A DNA stretch of 9,795 nt from an uncultured Gammaproteobacteria bacterium (lineage in GTDB: Bacteria; Pseudomonadota; Gammaproteobacteria; Nitrosococcales; Methylophagaceae), in NCBI GenBank assembly GCA_913058195.1, contig CAJXPP010000064.1:1-9795 (forward strand). The letters run 5' to 3'. The number at the start of each line of letters is the position of its first letter. Position 1 is the first letter of the stretch. A program made the translations under genes and the position numbers. Positions 1 through 5,864 of the stretch are shown here, one piece after another. Below the pieces are notes generated by a model. The model was not told the origin of the DNA. It made no database searches and saw only the letters and a program-made list of their open reading frames with translations.

Positions 1-28
1 TGGGCTCGGAGATGTGTATAAGAGACAG
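1..28 (+). other. Illumina Nextera (Tn5) adapter remnant, Read-2 side; not genomic
   Basis: Bases 10-28 are the 19-bp hyperactive Tn5 mosaic end used in Nextera tagmentation (AGATGTGTATAAGAGACAG). It is preceded by TGGGCTCGG, the inner part of the Nextera Read-2 adapter tail. The metF reading frame that is open from base 31 hits a TAA at 19-21 inside this stretch, as expected if the stretch is foreign to the gene. It should be trimmed before any annotation. The identification rests on exact recall of the adapter sequence and on a matching adapter at the other end. Confidence 0.97.
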
Positions 29-354
29 ATATTGATTCGTATCTTTACTTTGTTGATCGCTGTCAAAAAGCAAGCATTGAGATCCCGATCATCCCTGGCA
101 TTATGCCTATCAATAATTTTTCGCAATTAGCTCGCTTCTCTGATGGTTGTGGAGCAGAAATCCCCCGTTGGTTACGAAAACGTTTAGAAGAGTTTCATGA
201 TGATACCGAGTCACTACAAGCTTTTACATTAGATTTCTTAACGGACTTTACTCAAAAGTTAATTGATTTAGGTGTACCTGGCTTACATTTTTATACAATG
301 AATAAAGTCGACCCTACGCTTACTATTTGTGAACGTTTAGGTTTAATTAAATAA
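29..354 (+). CDS. metF: 5,10-methylenetetrahydrofolate reductase MetF, C-terminal part (5' end missing)
   Basis: Partial gene cut at its 5' end by the adapter; about 108 C-terminal residues of a protein of roughly 280-300 remain. MetF is a cytoplasmic FAD enzyme that reduces 5,10-methylene-THF to 5-methyl-THF, the methyl donor for methionine synthesis. The family pattern is clear: a short run ending VDRCQ, then IPIIPGIMPINNF (compare the enterobacterial DRC...VEIVPGILPVSNF region, whose Phe contacts substrate and NADH), then IPRWL and a C-terminal LHFYTMNK close to the family HFYTLNR motif. The frame is open from base 29, well upstream of the first ATG at 103, so 103 is an internal methionine and not the start. 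The gene ends in TAA at 352-354, and tupB starts 27 bp downstream on the same strand with no terminator-like hairpin between. Identity is secure; the upstream two-thirds cannot be judged. Confidence 0.93.
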
Positions 355-381
355 TTATCGCTTAGCAAAGGAACGGCCTGC

Positions 382-1077
382 GTGGATTACTTTACTAACT
401 CACTTTCTGGTGCCTTTGCCCTAATAATTAGTTTTGATCCCACGATTTATCAAATCGTATTCACATCCGTTGCTATTTCTGTCACCGCTTCATTTATTGC
501 AGCAGCATTAGCCATCCCAAGTGGCGTGGCAATGGCGCTTAATCAATTTAAGGGCAAGGCTTTTCTTCAACATATACTAAATACTTTAATGGCAATGCCG
601 ACGGTTGTTATTGGCTTATTACTTTATGGCCTATTTAGTCGTTTAGGCCCTCTTGGCCAATTTGGAATTCTCTACTCACCTATTGCTGTCATTATTGCCG
701 AAGCAGTGTTAATTTTCCCAATCATGATGAATCTAGCTATCACCGCGGTGAACTCGGCCGACTCACGACTAGTGCCAACCTTAGTTAGCCTAGGTGCACG
801 CCCATTTCCTCTGGCTATTCAAGTTATTCGCGCCACACGTTATGCCATGCTGGCCGCTGTGATTACTGGCTTTGGGCGTGCTATAGGTGAAGTTGGAGCT
901 GCAATGATGTTGGGTGGCAATATAGCGGGCTCTACTCGTACCATGACAACGGCGATTGCTTTAGAAACAAGCAAAGGTGAATTTGAGTTAGGTTTGGCGC
1001 TCGGTTTAATCTTGTTATTAATTGCATTTATATTGAATATTAGCTTGTCATTGCTAAACAGGCCAGCCCATGACTAA
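382..1077 (+). CDS. tupB: Tungstate-type ABC transporter permease (TupB family)
   Basis: 231-residue inner-membrane permease of an oxyanion importer, most like the TupB tungstate family. Hydrophobic segments lie at about 24-50, 64-87, 98-120, 153-175 and 203-224, giving five or so membrane helices, typical for TupB. The cytoplasmic loop that docks on the ATPase is seen as SLGARPF near 136-142 followed by GFGRAIGEVGAAMMLGG at 163-179, a strong TupB/ModB-like EAA region. The start is GTG at 382, preceded by AAAGGA at 367-372; the next in-frame methionine would remove the first helix. The stop overlaps the start of the ATPase gene by 8 bp, so the two are probably translationally coupled. A tungstate-binding TupA gene usually accompanies this pair, but none is visible. 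Specificity for tungstate rather than molybdate is inferred from family resemblance. Confidence 0.88.
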   Translation: MDYFTNSLSGAFALIISFDPTIYQIVFTSVAISVTASFIAAALAIPSGVAMALNQFKGKAFLQHILNTLMAMPTVVIGLLLYGLFSRLGPLGQFGILYSPIAVIIAEAVLIFPIMMNLAITAVNSADSRLVPTLVSLGARPFPLAIQVIRATRYAMLAAVITGFGRAIGEVGAAMMLGGNIAGSTRTMTTAIALETSKGEFELGLALGLILLLIAFILNISLSLLNRPAHD

Positions 1078-2059
1078 TGCCTATCATTTACACAATATAA
1101 AAGTATCGCTTAAGCAGAAAGAAATATTAAGTATTGATGATCTCGCCATCAAAGCAAATCAATGTACCGCCTTATTCGGTGGAAATGGTGCTGGGAAATC
1201 AACCTTATTACGACTATTGGCGTTCACTCATCAAGCTAGTCAGGGTGAGATATTGCTGTTTAACGAGGCCGTCACGTGGCCTCTCAAACCTAAATATCGA
1301 AAACGTATTGCTTTTGTTGAGCAGCAGCCTTTTTTATTAGAAGGTACTGTTTATGACAATATTAAACTCGCCTTATCATTACAGCAGGTTCGAACATCAC
1401 AGCATAAAATGTTAATTGAACAAGCGCTCGAACAAACTCACACGGGTCATTTAAGCAAACAAAATACACAGACATTATCCGGCGGAGAATTAAAGCGCGT
1501 GGCCATAGCAAGAGCAATAGCTTATCAACCTGATATTTTATTGCTCGATGAGCCTTTCTCCCACCTTGACCACGATCATATTGATTTATTAGAACAACAA
1601 CTTCAGTCTTTTTGTCAGCAAACAGGCAAGACGGTTGTTCTATCAACCCATGATCACCTACAAGGCATGGCTTTATCGCAGCAAATTATCACTCTACGAT
1701 CTGGCAAAGTCTCACCACCGCTATTCGATAATATCTTTAACGGTAGACTTGAAGGCCAAAACTTTTTTACTGACAAACTATGTATTCACACCACCAGTAA
1801 ATTGCCACAAGCACAACATATAGCCATCGATCCTAGACAAATTATTATTTCTAATGAACCACTTCAATCAAGCATGCAAAATAGTTTCTCAGGGCATATT
1901 ATTTTTATCACTGAGCAGTCTACGACAGTGCGCTTAATCATAGATTGTGGTGAGCGCTTTCATGTCACTATCAGCTTAGAATCAATCAACACACTTAAAC
2001 TTCAACTGGGTAATCAAGTGTATCTGAGCTTCAAAGCATCGGCAGTGAGCGTGTTTTAG
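1070..2059 (+). CDS. tupC: Tungstate-type ABC transporter ATP-binding protein with C-terminal TOBE/Mop-like extension
   Basis: 329-residue cytoplasmic ATPase that would power the TupB permease. The ABC motifs are complete and in order: Walker A GGNGAGKST at 37-45, Q-loop around VEQQPF at 83-88, signature LSGGELKRVAIARA at 136-149, Walker B LLLDEP at 157-162, D-loop SHLD at 164-167 and the H-switch STHD with His194. Residues from about 265 to 329, beginning FSGHIIFITEQ and including YLSFKASAV, resemble a TOBE/Mop-type oxyanion-sensing domain. Such a domain often lets intracellular molybdate or tungstate restrain uptake; that role is inferred. The ATG at 1070 lies inside tupB and no independent promoter is seen. 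The gene ends at 2059, ahead of the 258-bp intergenic region, without an obvious hairpin terminator. Confidence 0.87.
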   Translation: MTNAYHLHNIKVSLKQKEILSIDDLAIKANQCTALFGGNGAGKSTLLRLLAFTHQASQGEILLFNEAVTWPLKPKYRKRIAFVEQQPFLLEGTVYDNIKLALSLQQVRTSQHKMLIEQALEQTHTGHLSKQNTQTLSGGELKRVAIARAIAYQPDILLLDEPFSHLDHDHIDLLEQQLQSFCQQTGKTVVLSTHDHLQGMALSQQIITLRSGKVSPPLFDNIFNGRLEGQNFFTDKLCIHTTSKLPQAQHIAIDPRQIIISNEPLQSSMQNSFSGHIIFITEQSTTVRLIIDCGERFHVTISLESINTLKLQLGNQVYLSFKASAVSVF

Positions 2060-2141
2060 TTTTAATACGCAATTCACTCATTAACTATTATTCCTCTGGT
2101 CAGAAAATGCTAAACAATAAATATATCGACTATAAAAATAG

Positions 2142-2170
2142 GTTACACATAACTAGCTGTAAAACTTACA
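2142..2170. promoter_or_regulatory. Two adjacent short inverted repeats, candidate regulator-binding sites
   Basis: GTTA-CACA-TAAC at 2142-2153 and TGTAA-AAC-TTACA at 2158-2170 are both perfect short dyads, separated by 4 bp. They lie about 115-145 bp upstream of the start point predicted from the sigma-54 promoter, a usual distance for the enhancer sites of sigma-54 activators. No known operator consensus was recognised, and short dyads are common by chance in AT-rich DNA, so the role is speculative. Confidence 0.25.
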
Positions 2171-2201
2171 TAATTAACTTTAAAAAAAGAAGGCTTAATC
2201 A

Positions 2202-2232
2202 TTGCAGATAAAATACAGGCCAGCATTATAAA
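2202..2232 (+). promoter_or_regulatory. Weak sigma-70-like promoter candidate upstream of rpoN
   Basis: TTGCAG at 2202-2207 resembles a -35 element. ATTATA at 2225-2230 (17-bp spacer) or the overlapping TATAAA at 2227-2232 (19-bp spacer) could be a -10. It could give basal rpoN transcription independent of sigma-54. In DNA this AT-rich such matches arise easily. Confidence 0.25.
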
Positions 2233-2258
2233 AATAATCATCACTTCTCTATAGGCAA

Positions 2259-2274
2259 CGGCACAATACTTGCG
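2259..2274 (+). promoter_or_regulatory. Sigma-54 (-24/-12) promoter in front of rpoN
   Basis: The sequence CGGCACAATACTTGCG matches the sigma-54 consensus TGGCAC-N5-TTGC at every core position except the first T. The invariant GG (2260-2261) and GC (2272-2273) are separated by exactly 10 bp, the spacing this sigma factor requires. The predicted transcription start is near 2285, which leaves a leader of about 33 nt before the rpoN GTG. The position and orientation imply that RpoN drives its own operon; this is an inference from the motif. Confidence 0.72.
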
Positions 2275-2317
2275 GTAAGATAGAACTATGAACAATAAGT
2301 ATTACCGACTATAAGTC

Positions 2318-3784
2318 GTGAAACCCTCATTACAGCTACGTGTAGGTCAAAGCCTATCGATGACTCCACAGTTACAACAAGCAATTCGCTTGTTACAACT
2401 GTCATCACTTGAACTACAAGCGGAAATCCAAGAAACGCTCGAAACGAACCCATTACTCGAAGTCGAGGAAGAGTTTAGTTCGGACGACATAGCGGCTCCC
2501 GAACAAGAAAATAATAGTGACACTGAGAGTGATCCAAGTAGCAATGAGTTAAGCCAGCTTGAAAACACTTCCATTCCTGATGAACTCCCCACAGATAGTG
2601 AATGGGAAGATACTTTCGATACTCAAGTCCCAACACAAGCTTCCAGCCAAGTGATCGATTCAGGCATGGAACGTGATAATGAAGATAGTAGTGGTGATAC
2701 TCTTCAACAGCATCTTTTGTGGCAAATGCGATTAACGCCTTTTACTGAAACAGAGCAAGCAATTGCCTCTATCATTATTGACTCCGTTCAAGATGATGGC
2801 TACTTGCAAGGTTCACTCGACGATATTCTGCAAACTCTTGGTGGTGAATACGAAGAGGTTGAGTTAGATGAAATCGAAGCCGTTTTACACCGAATCCAAC
2901 ACTTTGATCCTGTTGGTGTTGCTTCACGAGACTTACGTGAATGTCTATTATCTCAACTAAAACTGTATGAATCTGATCTTGATCAAATTGAATTATTGAC
3001 TGAACTCATCGATAAACATCTTGATACCTTAGCCAAACGAGATTATGCTCAAATAAAACGAGCATTAAAGGTGTCAGACGAACAACTCACCGAGTTAGTA
3101 CGCAGTATCCAATTACTTAATCCTCGTCCAGGTAGCCACATTCAAGTTGATAAAACTGAATATATAGTACCTGATGTCTATACACGGAAAATAAAGGGTA
3201 AATGGCAATTATCACTTAATCCTGATAATGCACCAAAGATTCAAGTTGCAGAGCATTATGCCTCTATGATCAAACGTGCTGATAACAGTACAGATAACAC
3301 CTACCTGAAAAATAATTTACAAGAAGCGCGCTGGTTTTTGAAAAGTCTTCAAAGCCGAAATGAAACTTTACTCAAAGTTTCTGAAGCTATTATTAAAAAA
3401 CAATCTGGCTTTTTGGACCATGGTGATGAAGCTATGAAACCGCTGGTGCTTGCGGACATAGCTGAAATAGTAGAAATGCATGAATCAACCATTTCACGTG
3501 TAACAACTCGAAAATACCTACATACTCCTCGCGGTATTTTTGAACTAAAATACTTCTTTTCTAGTCATGTAAGTACAGACTCTGGTGGAGAATGTTCTGC
3601 AACAGCAATCCGCGCTATTATCAAAAAATTAGTGATCGCAGAAAACCCCAAGAAACCACTCAGTGATAGTAAAATTGCTGATATATTAAATGACCAAGGT
3701 ATTAATGTCGCAAGAAGGACCATTGCGAAATATCGAGAAACACTGGCTATACAGCCATCAAATGAACGTAAACGACTGGTCTAA
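2318..3784 (+). CDS. rpoN: RNA polymerase sigma-54 factor RpoN
   Basis: 488-residue sigma-54, full length for the family. Region I (1-50) carries the characteristic Gln/Leu-rich LSMTPQLQQAIRLLQLS (13-29), which is the target of AAA+ activators. Region II (about 51-125) is acidic and low in complexity, as usual. The core-binding region follows, including DDGYL (159-163) and the FDPVGVASRDLREC stretch (196-209). Near the C-terminus are a helix-turn-helix (LADIAEIVEMHESTISRV, 378-395), which reads the -12 region, and the RpoN box ARRTIAKYRE (465-474), which reads the -24 GG. The start is GTG at 2318: the encoded MKPSLQLRVGQ matches the conserved sigma-54 N-terminus, and an in-frame TAA at 2312-2314 blocks any longer form. 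No good Shine-Dalgarno precedes it. It heads the run rpoN-hpf-ptsN-hprK and lies just downstream of a sigma-54-type promoter. In many gammaproteobacteria lptB occupies the upstream position; here it is tupC. Confidence 0.98.
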   Translation: MKPSLQLRVGQSLSMTPQLQQAIRLLQLSSLELQAEIQETLETNPLLEVEEEFSSDDIAAPEQENNSDTESDPSSNELSQLENTSIPDELPTDSEWEDTFDTQVPTQASSQVIDSGMERDNEDSSGDTLQQHLLWQMRLTPFTETEQAIASIIIDSVQDDGYLQGSLDDILQTLGGEYEEVELDEIEAVLHRIQHFDPVGVASRDLRECLLSQLKLYESDLDQIELLTELIDKHLDTLAKRDYAQIKRALKVSDEQLTELVRSIQLLNPRPGSHIQVDKTEYIVPDVYTRKIKGKWQLSLNPDNAPKIQVAEHYASMIKRADNSTDNTYLKNNLQEARWFLKSLQSRNETLLKVSEAIIKKQSGFLDHGDEAMKPLVLADIAEIVEMHESTISRVTTRKYLHTPRGIFELKYFFSSHVSTDSGGECSATAIRAIIKKLVIAENPKKPLSDSKIADILNDQGINVARRTIAKYRETLAIQPSNERKRLV

Positions 3785-3818
3785 ACCGGTTGTTTTTTGT
3801 CAACCCAGGAGAGAAACT

Positions 3819-4145
3819 ATGCAATTAAATTTAAGTGGACAACATATTGAAATTACAGATAGTTTACGTGACCACGTTAATAGCAAACTTGAAAAACTAA
3901 CGCGTCATTTTGATCATATGAGCAATGTTCACGTTATCTTATCTGTTGAAAAAGCTCGTCAAAAAGCAGAAGCAACTGTCCATGTTAGTGGCGCAGATCT
4001 ATTTGCATCAGACGAAAATGAAAATATGTATACCGCTATTGAACATTTAGTAGCAAAACTTGATCGTCAGATCATTAAACATAAAGATAAAATCAAAAAT
4101 CATCACCAAGCCGATGGTGCAGATATGAAACAGAATGCTGGTTGA
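3819..4145 (+). CDS. hpf: Ribosome hibernation promoting factor, short form (HPF/YfiA family)
   Basis: 108-residue cytoplasmic protein that binds the 30S decoding region in slow-growing cells and promotes inactive 70S/100S ribosomes. The start MQLNLSGQHIEITDSLRDHVNSKLEKL and the mid-section VHVILSVEKARQKAEATVHVSGADLFASDENENMYTAIEHLVAKLDRQI fit the beta-alpha-beta-beta-beta-alpha fold of the family; the C-terminal long-form domain is absent. The ATG at 3819 was chosen because AGGAGAG at 3807-3813 lies 5 nt upstream and the protein aligns from there. A longer open frame starting at 3690 would run inside the end of rpoN and adds nothing family-like. It starts 34 bp after rpoN and lies 15 bp before ptsN, the same order as in many Gammaproteobacteria. 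Confidence 0.95.
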   Translation: MQLNLSGQHIEITDSLRDHVNSKLEKLTRHFDHMSNVHVILSVEKARQKAEATVHVSGADLFASDENENMYTAIEHLVAKLDRQIIKHKDKIKNHHQADGADMKQNAG

Positions 4146-4160
4146 TTACGGAAAAAGACA

Positions 4161-4622
4161 ATGCTAATAGCCGCTCTACTCGTTAACGCTGATAATATTG
4201 ATTGCCAGAATACTGCGCCAAGTAAAAAGCGCATTATTGAAAATATCAGCAATATGTTAGCTAAAAGCACTAAAGATATAAGTGCTGAAACTATCTTTCA
4301 AGCTTTACTGGAGCGAGAGCGACTTGGCTCAACCGGATTAGGAAGGGGCGTTGCAATACCGCACGCCCGTATTCCAGGCTTAAATCATACTGTTGCCGCT
4401 ATGATGACCCTCGCTACTCCCGTTAACTATGACGCCGCTGATAATAAGCCCGTCGATATTGTTGTCGGCTTATTAGTGCCAGAAGATGGTGGTGAGCATC
4501 ACCTCCAACATTTGTCTCGCTTAGTCACTCTTTTTCGTGAAACAAAAACCTGTAATACCATTCGTAATGCCAGCAATACAGAACAAATATTTGAAATATT
4601 GCTAGCTATTGATGATGACTAA
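4161..4622 (+). CDS. ptsN: Nitrogen-regulatory PTS protein EIIA-Ntr
   Basis: 153-residue cytoplasmic phosphoacceptor of the regulatory PTS. The active-site histidine is His68 in GLGRGVAIPHARIPG (59-73), the hallmark of the EIIA-Ntr/fructose family, and the rest (FQALLERERLGSTG, then DIVVGLLVPEDGGEHHLQHLSRL) is typical. It receives phosphate from HPr. In studied bacteria its phosphorylation state controls potassium uptake, nitrogen and carbon-storage functions by protein-protein contact, but no partner can be named here. The start ATG is preceded by GGAAAAAGA, a modest ribosome site. It lies between hpf and hprK with short gaps (15 and 28 bp), consistent with one transcript. Length and motifs are normal. 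Confidence 0.96.
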   Translation: MLIAALLVNADNIDCQNTAPSKKRIIENISNMLAKSTKDISAETIFQALLERERLGSTGLGRGVAIPHARIPGLNHTVAAMMTLATPVNYDAADNKPVDIVVGLLVPEDGGEHHLQHLSRLVTLFRETKTCNTIRNASNTEQIFEILLAIDDD

Positions 4623-4650
4623 TAATTAATCATTTACCCTGGACTCAACC

Positions 4651-5157
4651 ATGCAGCCTGAAAGCCATCATGGCGTTTTAGTATCCATTGCCAACAAAGG
4701 CATCCTTATTATTGGTGCGGCAGGTATAGGAAAGAGTAGCCTCGCTTTAGAGCTTCTTTATCAAGGTCACCAGCTGATTGCGGATGATTGTGTTGAAGTC
4801 ATTCATATTGATGACAAAGTAATAGGTCAGTGTCCCCTCTTACTTGAAAATGTTCTGCACTCGCGAGAATTAGGATTAATTCCAATCACCGCTATCTTTG
4901 GAAAAACAGCCTGGCAACAAAAACAAACTATCGATTATGTTGTGAAATTACAGACTGAGCTTCCTGCACAGATCCACTTTTCACAGCAAGATAAACAATA
5001 CGCTATTGCAAAGGTGCAATTACCATTACTTATTCTCAACACACATAATCCAGCATCCCTATCGCACCGTCTGCTATGCTGGCTACAGATGCAATCACAG
5101 CAGAGTGATACAGAAACAAACTTCATGCAACGCCAACATAATATGATGGCATTATGA
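4651..5157 (+). CDS. hprK: HPr kinase/phosphorylase, short catalytic-core form
   Basis: 168 residues, about half of the roughly 310-residue Gram-positive enzyme: only the C-terminal kinase domain is present. Visible are His7 in HHGVL, P-loop GAAGIGKS (22-29, Lys28) and Asp45-Asp46 in LIADDCVEV. The spacings His7-Lys28 (21) and Lys28-Asp45 (17) equal those I recall for the catalytic His140, Lys161 and Asp178 of the Lactobacillus casei enzyme, so the active site looks intact. The HprK signature, usually ExRGxGI, reads HSRELGLIPI (70-79): Arg72 is kept but the Glu and first Gly are replaced. The 28 bp before the start cannot hold an N-terminal domain. The expected role is phosphorylation and dephosphorylation of HPr at Ser46, which is present in the HPr encoded here. 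Short HprK is well known from Alphaproteobacteria. The kinase family call is firm; whether it still does both reactions is uncertain. Confidence 0.88.
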   Translation: MQPESHHGVLVSIANKGILIIGAAGIGKSSLALELLYQGHQLIADDCVEVIHIDDKVIGQCPLLLENVLHSRELGLIPITAIFGKTAWQQKQTIDYVVKLQTELPAQIHFSQQDKQYAIAKVQLPLLILNTHNPASLSHRLLCWLQMQSQQSDTETNFMQRQHNMMAL

Positions 5158-5198
5158 TGAAGGACAGGACTCAACATCTTTCGAGAGAATTTTTATGA
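5154..5198 (+). other. 14-codon mini-ORF bridging hprK and the EIIA-Man gene
   Basis: Two consecutive ATGs (5154 and 5157) open a frame encoding MMKDRTQHLSREFL. The first ATG overlaps the hprK stop as ATGA. The final TGA (5196-5198) overlaps the ATG of the next gene, again as ATGA. It therefore fills the 37-bp gap exactly, with a coupling-type junction at each end. It may be a translated coupling peptide, a deletion scar of a former gene such as rapZ, or chance. No ribosome site distinct from hprK coding sequence is evident. Confidence 0.25.
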
Positions 5199-5602
5199 CT
5201 GTAGGTATATTACTCGTTTCTCATAATCAAATTGGTACAGAACTGATAAATACCGCTCGACAGATGTTGTCCTGCTCTCCACTACCTACCAAAGTTATTT
5301 CTATCAGTACCAGCGATAAACCTGAAGCAATTACATTGCAACTCAATGAAGAACTTATTGGATTAGATCAAGGTAACGGAGTACTTATTTTGACCGATAT
5401 GTTTGGCTCTACACCAAGTAATATTGCGTGTACCGTCTCTGAGCGGAATAATATTCGGGTTATTTCAGGGCTTAACCTTCCTATGCTCATTCGTGTATTA
5501 AATTATCCCAATCTTAGTCTTGATGAACTTGAAATAAAAGCATTATCTGGCGGACAAGAAGGCATTGCTCGTTGCCACAAAACAGGTGTTAATAATGGTT
5601 AA
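5195..5602 (+). CDS. PTS EIIA component, mannose (EIIA-Man) family, stand-alone
   Basis: 135-residue cytoplasmic EIIA of the mannose family. His10 in GILLVSHNQIG (4-14) is the expected phosphorylation site, and LTDMFGSTPSN near 66-76 is the second family hallmark. It contains only the A domain; the B, C and D parts needed for sugar transport are not fused to it or encoded nearby, so a regulatory or phosphate-sink role is inferred. GAGAG at 5183-5187 is a reasonable ribosome site 7 nt before the ATG. The gene overlaps the HPr gene by 8 bp, implying co-translation with HPr, its likely phosphate donor. Genes of this kind beside ptsH and ptsI are called ptsM or manX in some Proteobacteria. I leave the symbol empty because naming is inconsistent. 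Confidence 0.92.
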   Translation: MTVGILLVSHNQIGTELINTARQMLSCSPLPTKVISISTSDKPEAITLQLNEELIGLDQGNGVLILTDMFGSTPSNIACTVSERNNIRVISGLNLPMLIRVLNYPNLSLDELEIKALSGGQEGIARCHKTGVNNG

Positions 5603-5864
5603 AAAAGAATTTACTATTATTAACAAGCTGGGTCTACATGCTCGTGCATCGGCTAAATTTGTTACTACAGCCTCACAATTTAAGAGTGATATGCAAGTTT
5701 CACGCAATGAGCGAACGGTTAATGGCAAAAGCATTATGGGTTTGATGATGCTTGCTGCTGCTAAAGGAACAGATATTCAAGTAGAAGCTATTGGCCATGA
5801 TTCTGAACAAGCATTGGCTGCTATCGAAGCACTCATTAATGATTATTTTGGAGAGGGGGAATGA
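5595..5864 (+). CDS. ptsH: Phosphocarrier protein HPr
   Basis: 89-residue HPr. His15 in NKLGLHARASAKF (10-22) is the EI/EIIA phosphorylation site, and Ser46 in VNGKSIMGLMMLAAAKG (42-58) is the HprK regulatory site, so the protein can serve both arms of the system. The start MVKKEFTIINKLGLHARA fits the family exactly, and AGGTG at 5584-5588 lies 6 nt upstream. An in-frame ATG at 5565 would add a non-conserved ten-residue tail. The gene overlaps the EIIA-Man gene by 8 bp and ptsI by 4 bp (ATGA). It is placed between an EIIA-Man gene and ptsI. The name npr is used for the homologue beside ptsN in E. coli, but the partnership with a general EI favours ptsH. Confidence 0.95.
   Translation: MVKKEFTIINKLGLHARASAKFVTTASQFKSDMQVSRNERTVNGKSIMGLMMLAAAKGTDIQVEAIGHDSEQALAAIEALINDYFGEGE

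Larger units (their letters stand above)
2060..2317 (+). other. tupC-rpoN intergenic region, AT-rich, carrying regulatory signals
   Basis: This is the only non-coding stretch over 100 bp in the window. It is strongly AT-rich, has no convincing ORF, and shows no GC-rich hairpin followed by a T-run to terminate tupC. It contains two small inverted repeats (2142-2153 and 2158-2170), a weak sigma-70-like candidate (2202-2232) and a sigma-54-type promoter (2259-2274), and it leads into the GTG start of rpoN. Confidence 0.7.

Noticed and set aside
103..354. A complete 83-residue small protein starting at ATG 103
   Set aside because: The frame is open upstream to base 29 and encodes conserved MetF residues there, so ATG 103 is internal to a truncated metF.
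2098..2110. Second possible sigma-54 element (TGGTCAGAAAATGC) just after tupC
   Set aside because: The GG-to-GC spacing is 9 bp instead of the required 10 and the -12 half lacks TTGC.
3784..3798. AACCGGTT followed closely by six Ts after the rpoN stop, terminator-like
   Set aside because: The palindrome has no loop and cannot form a stable hairpin in RNA; the ribosome site of hpf follows at once and the genes look co-transcribed.
3690..3818. Longer start for hpf inside the end of rpoN
   Set aside because: The added 43 residues are out-of-frame rpoN sequence with no similarity to the family; ATG 3819 has a strong AGGAGAG site and the conserved N-terminus.
5565..5594. Longer start for HPr
   Set aside because: The ten extra residues precede the conserved MVKKEFTI start and place His15 and Ser46 at wrong positions; AGGTG fits ATG 5595.
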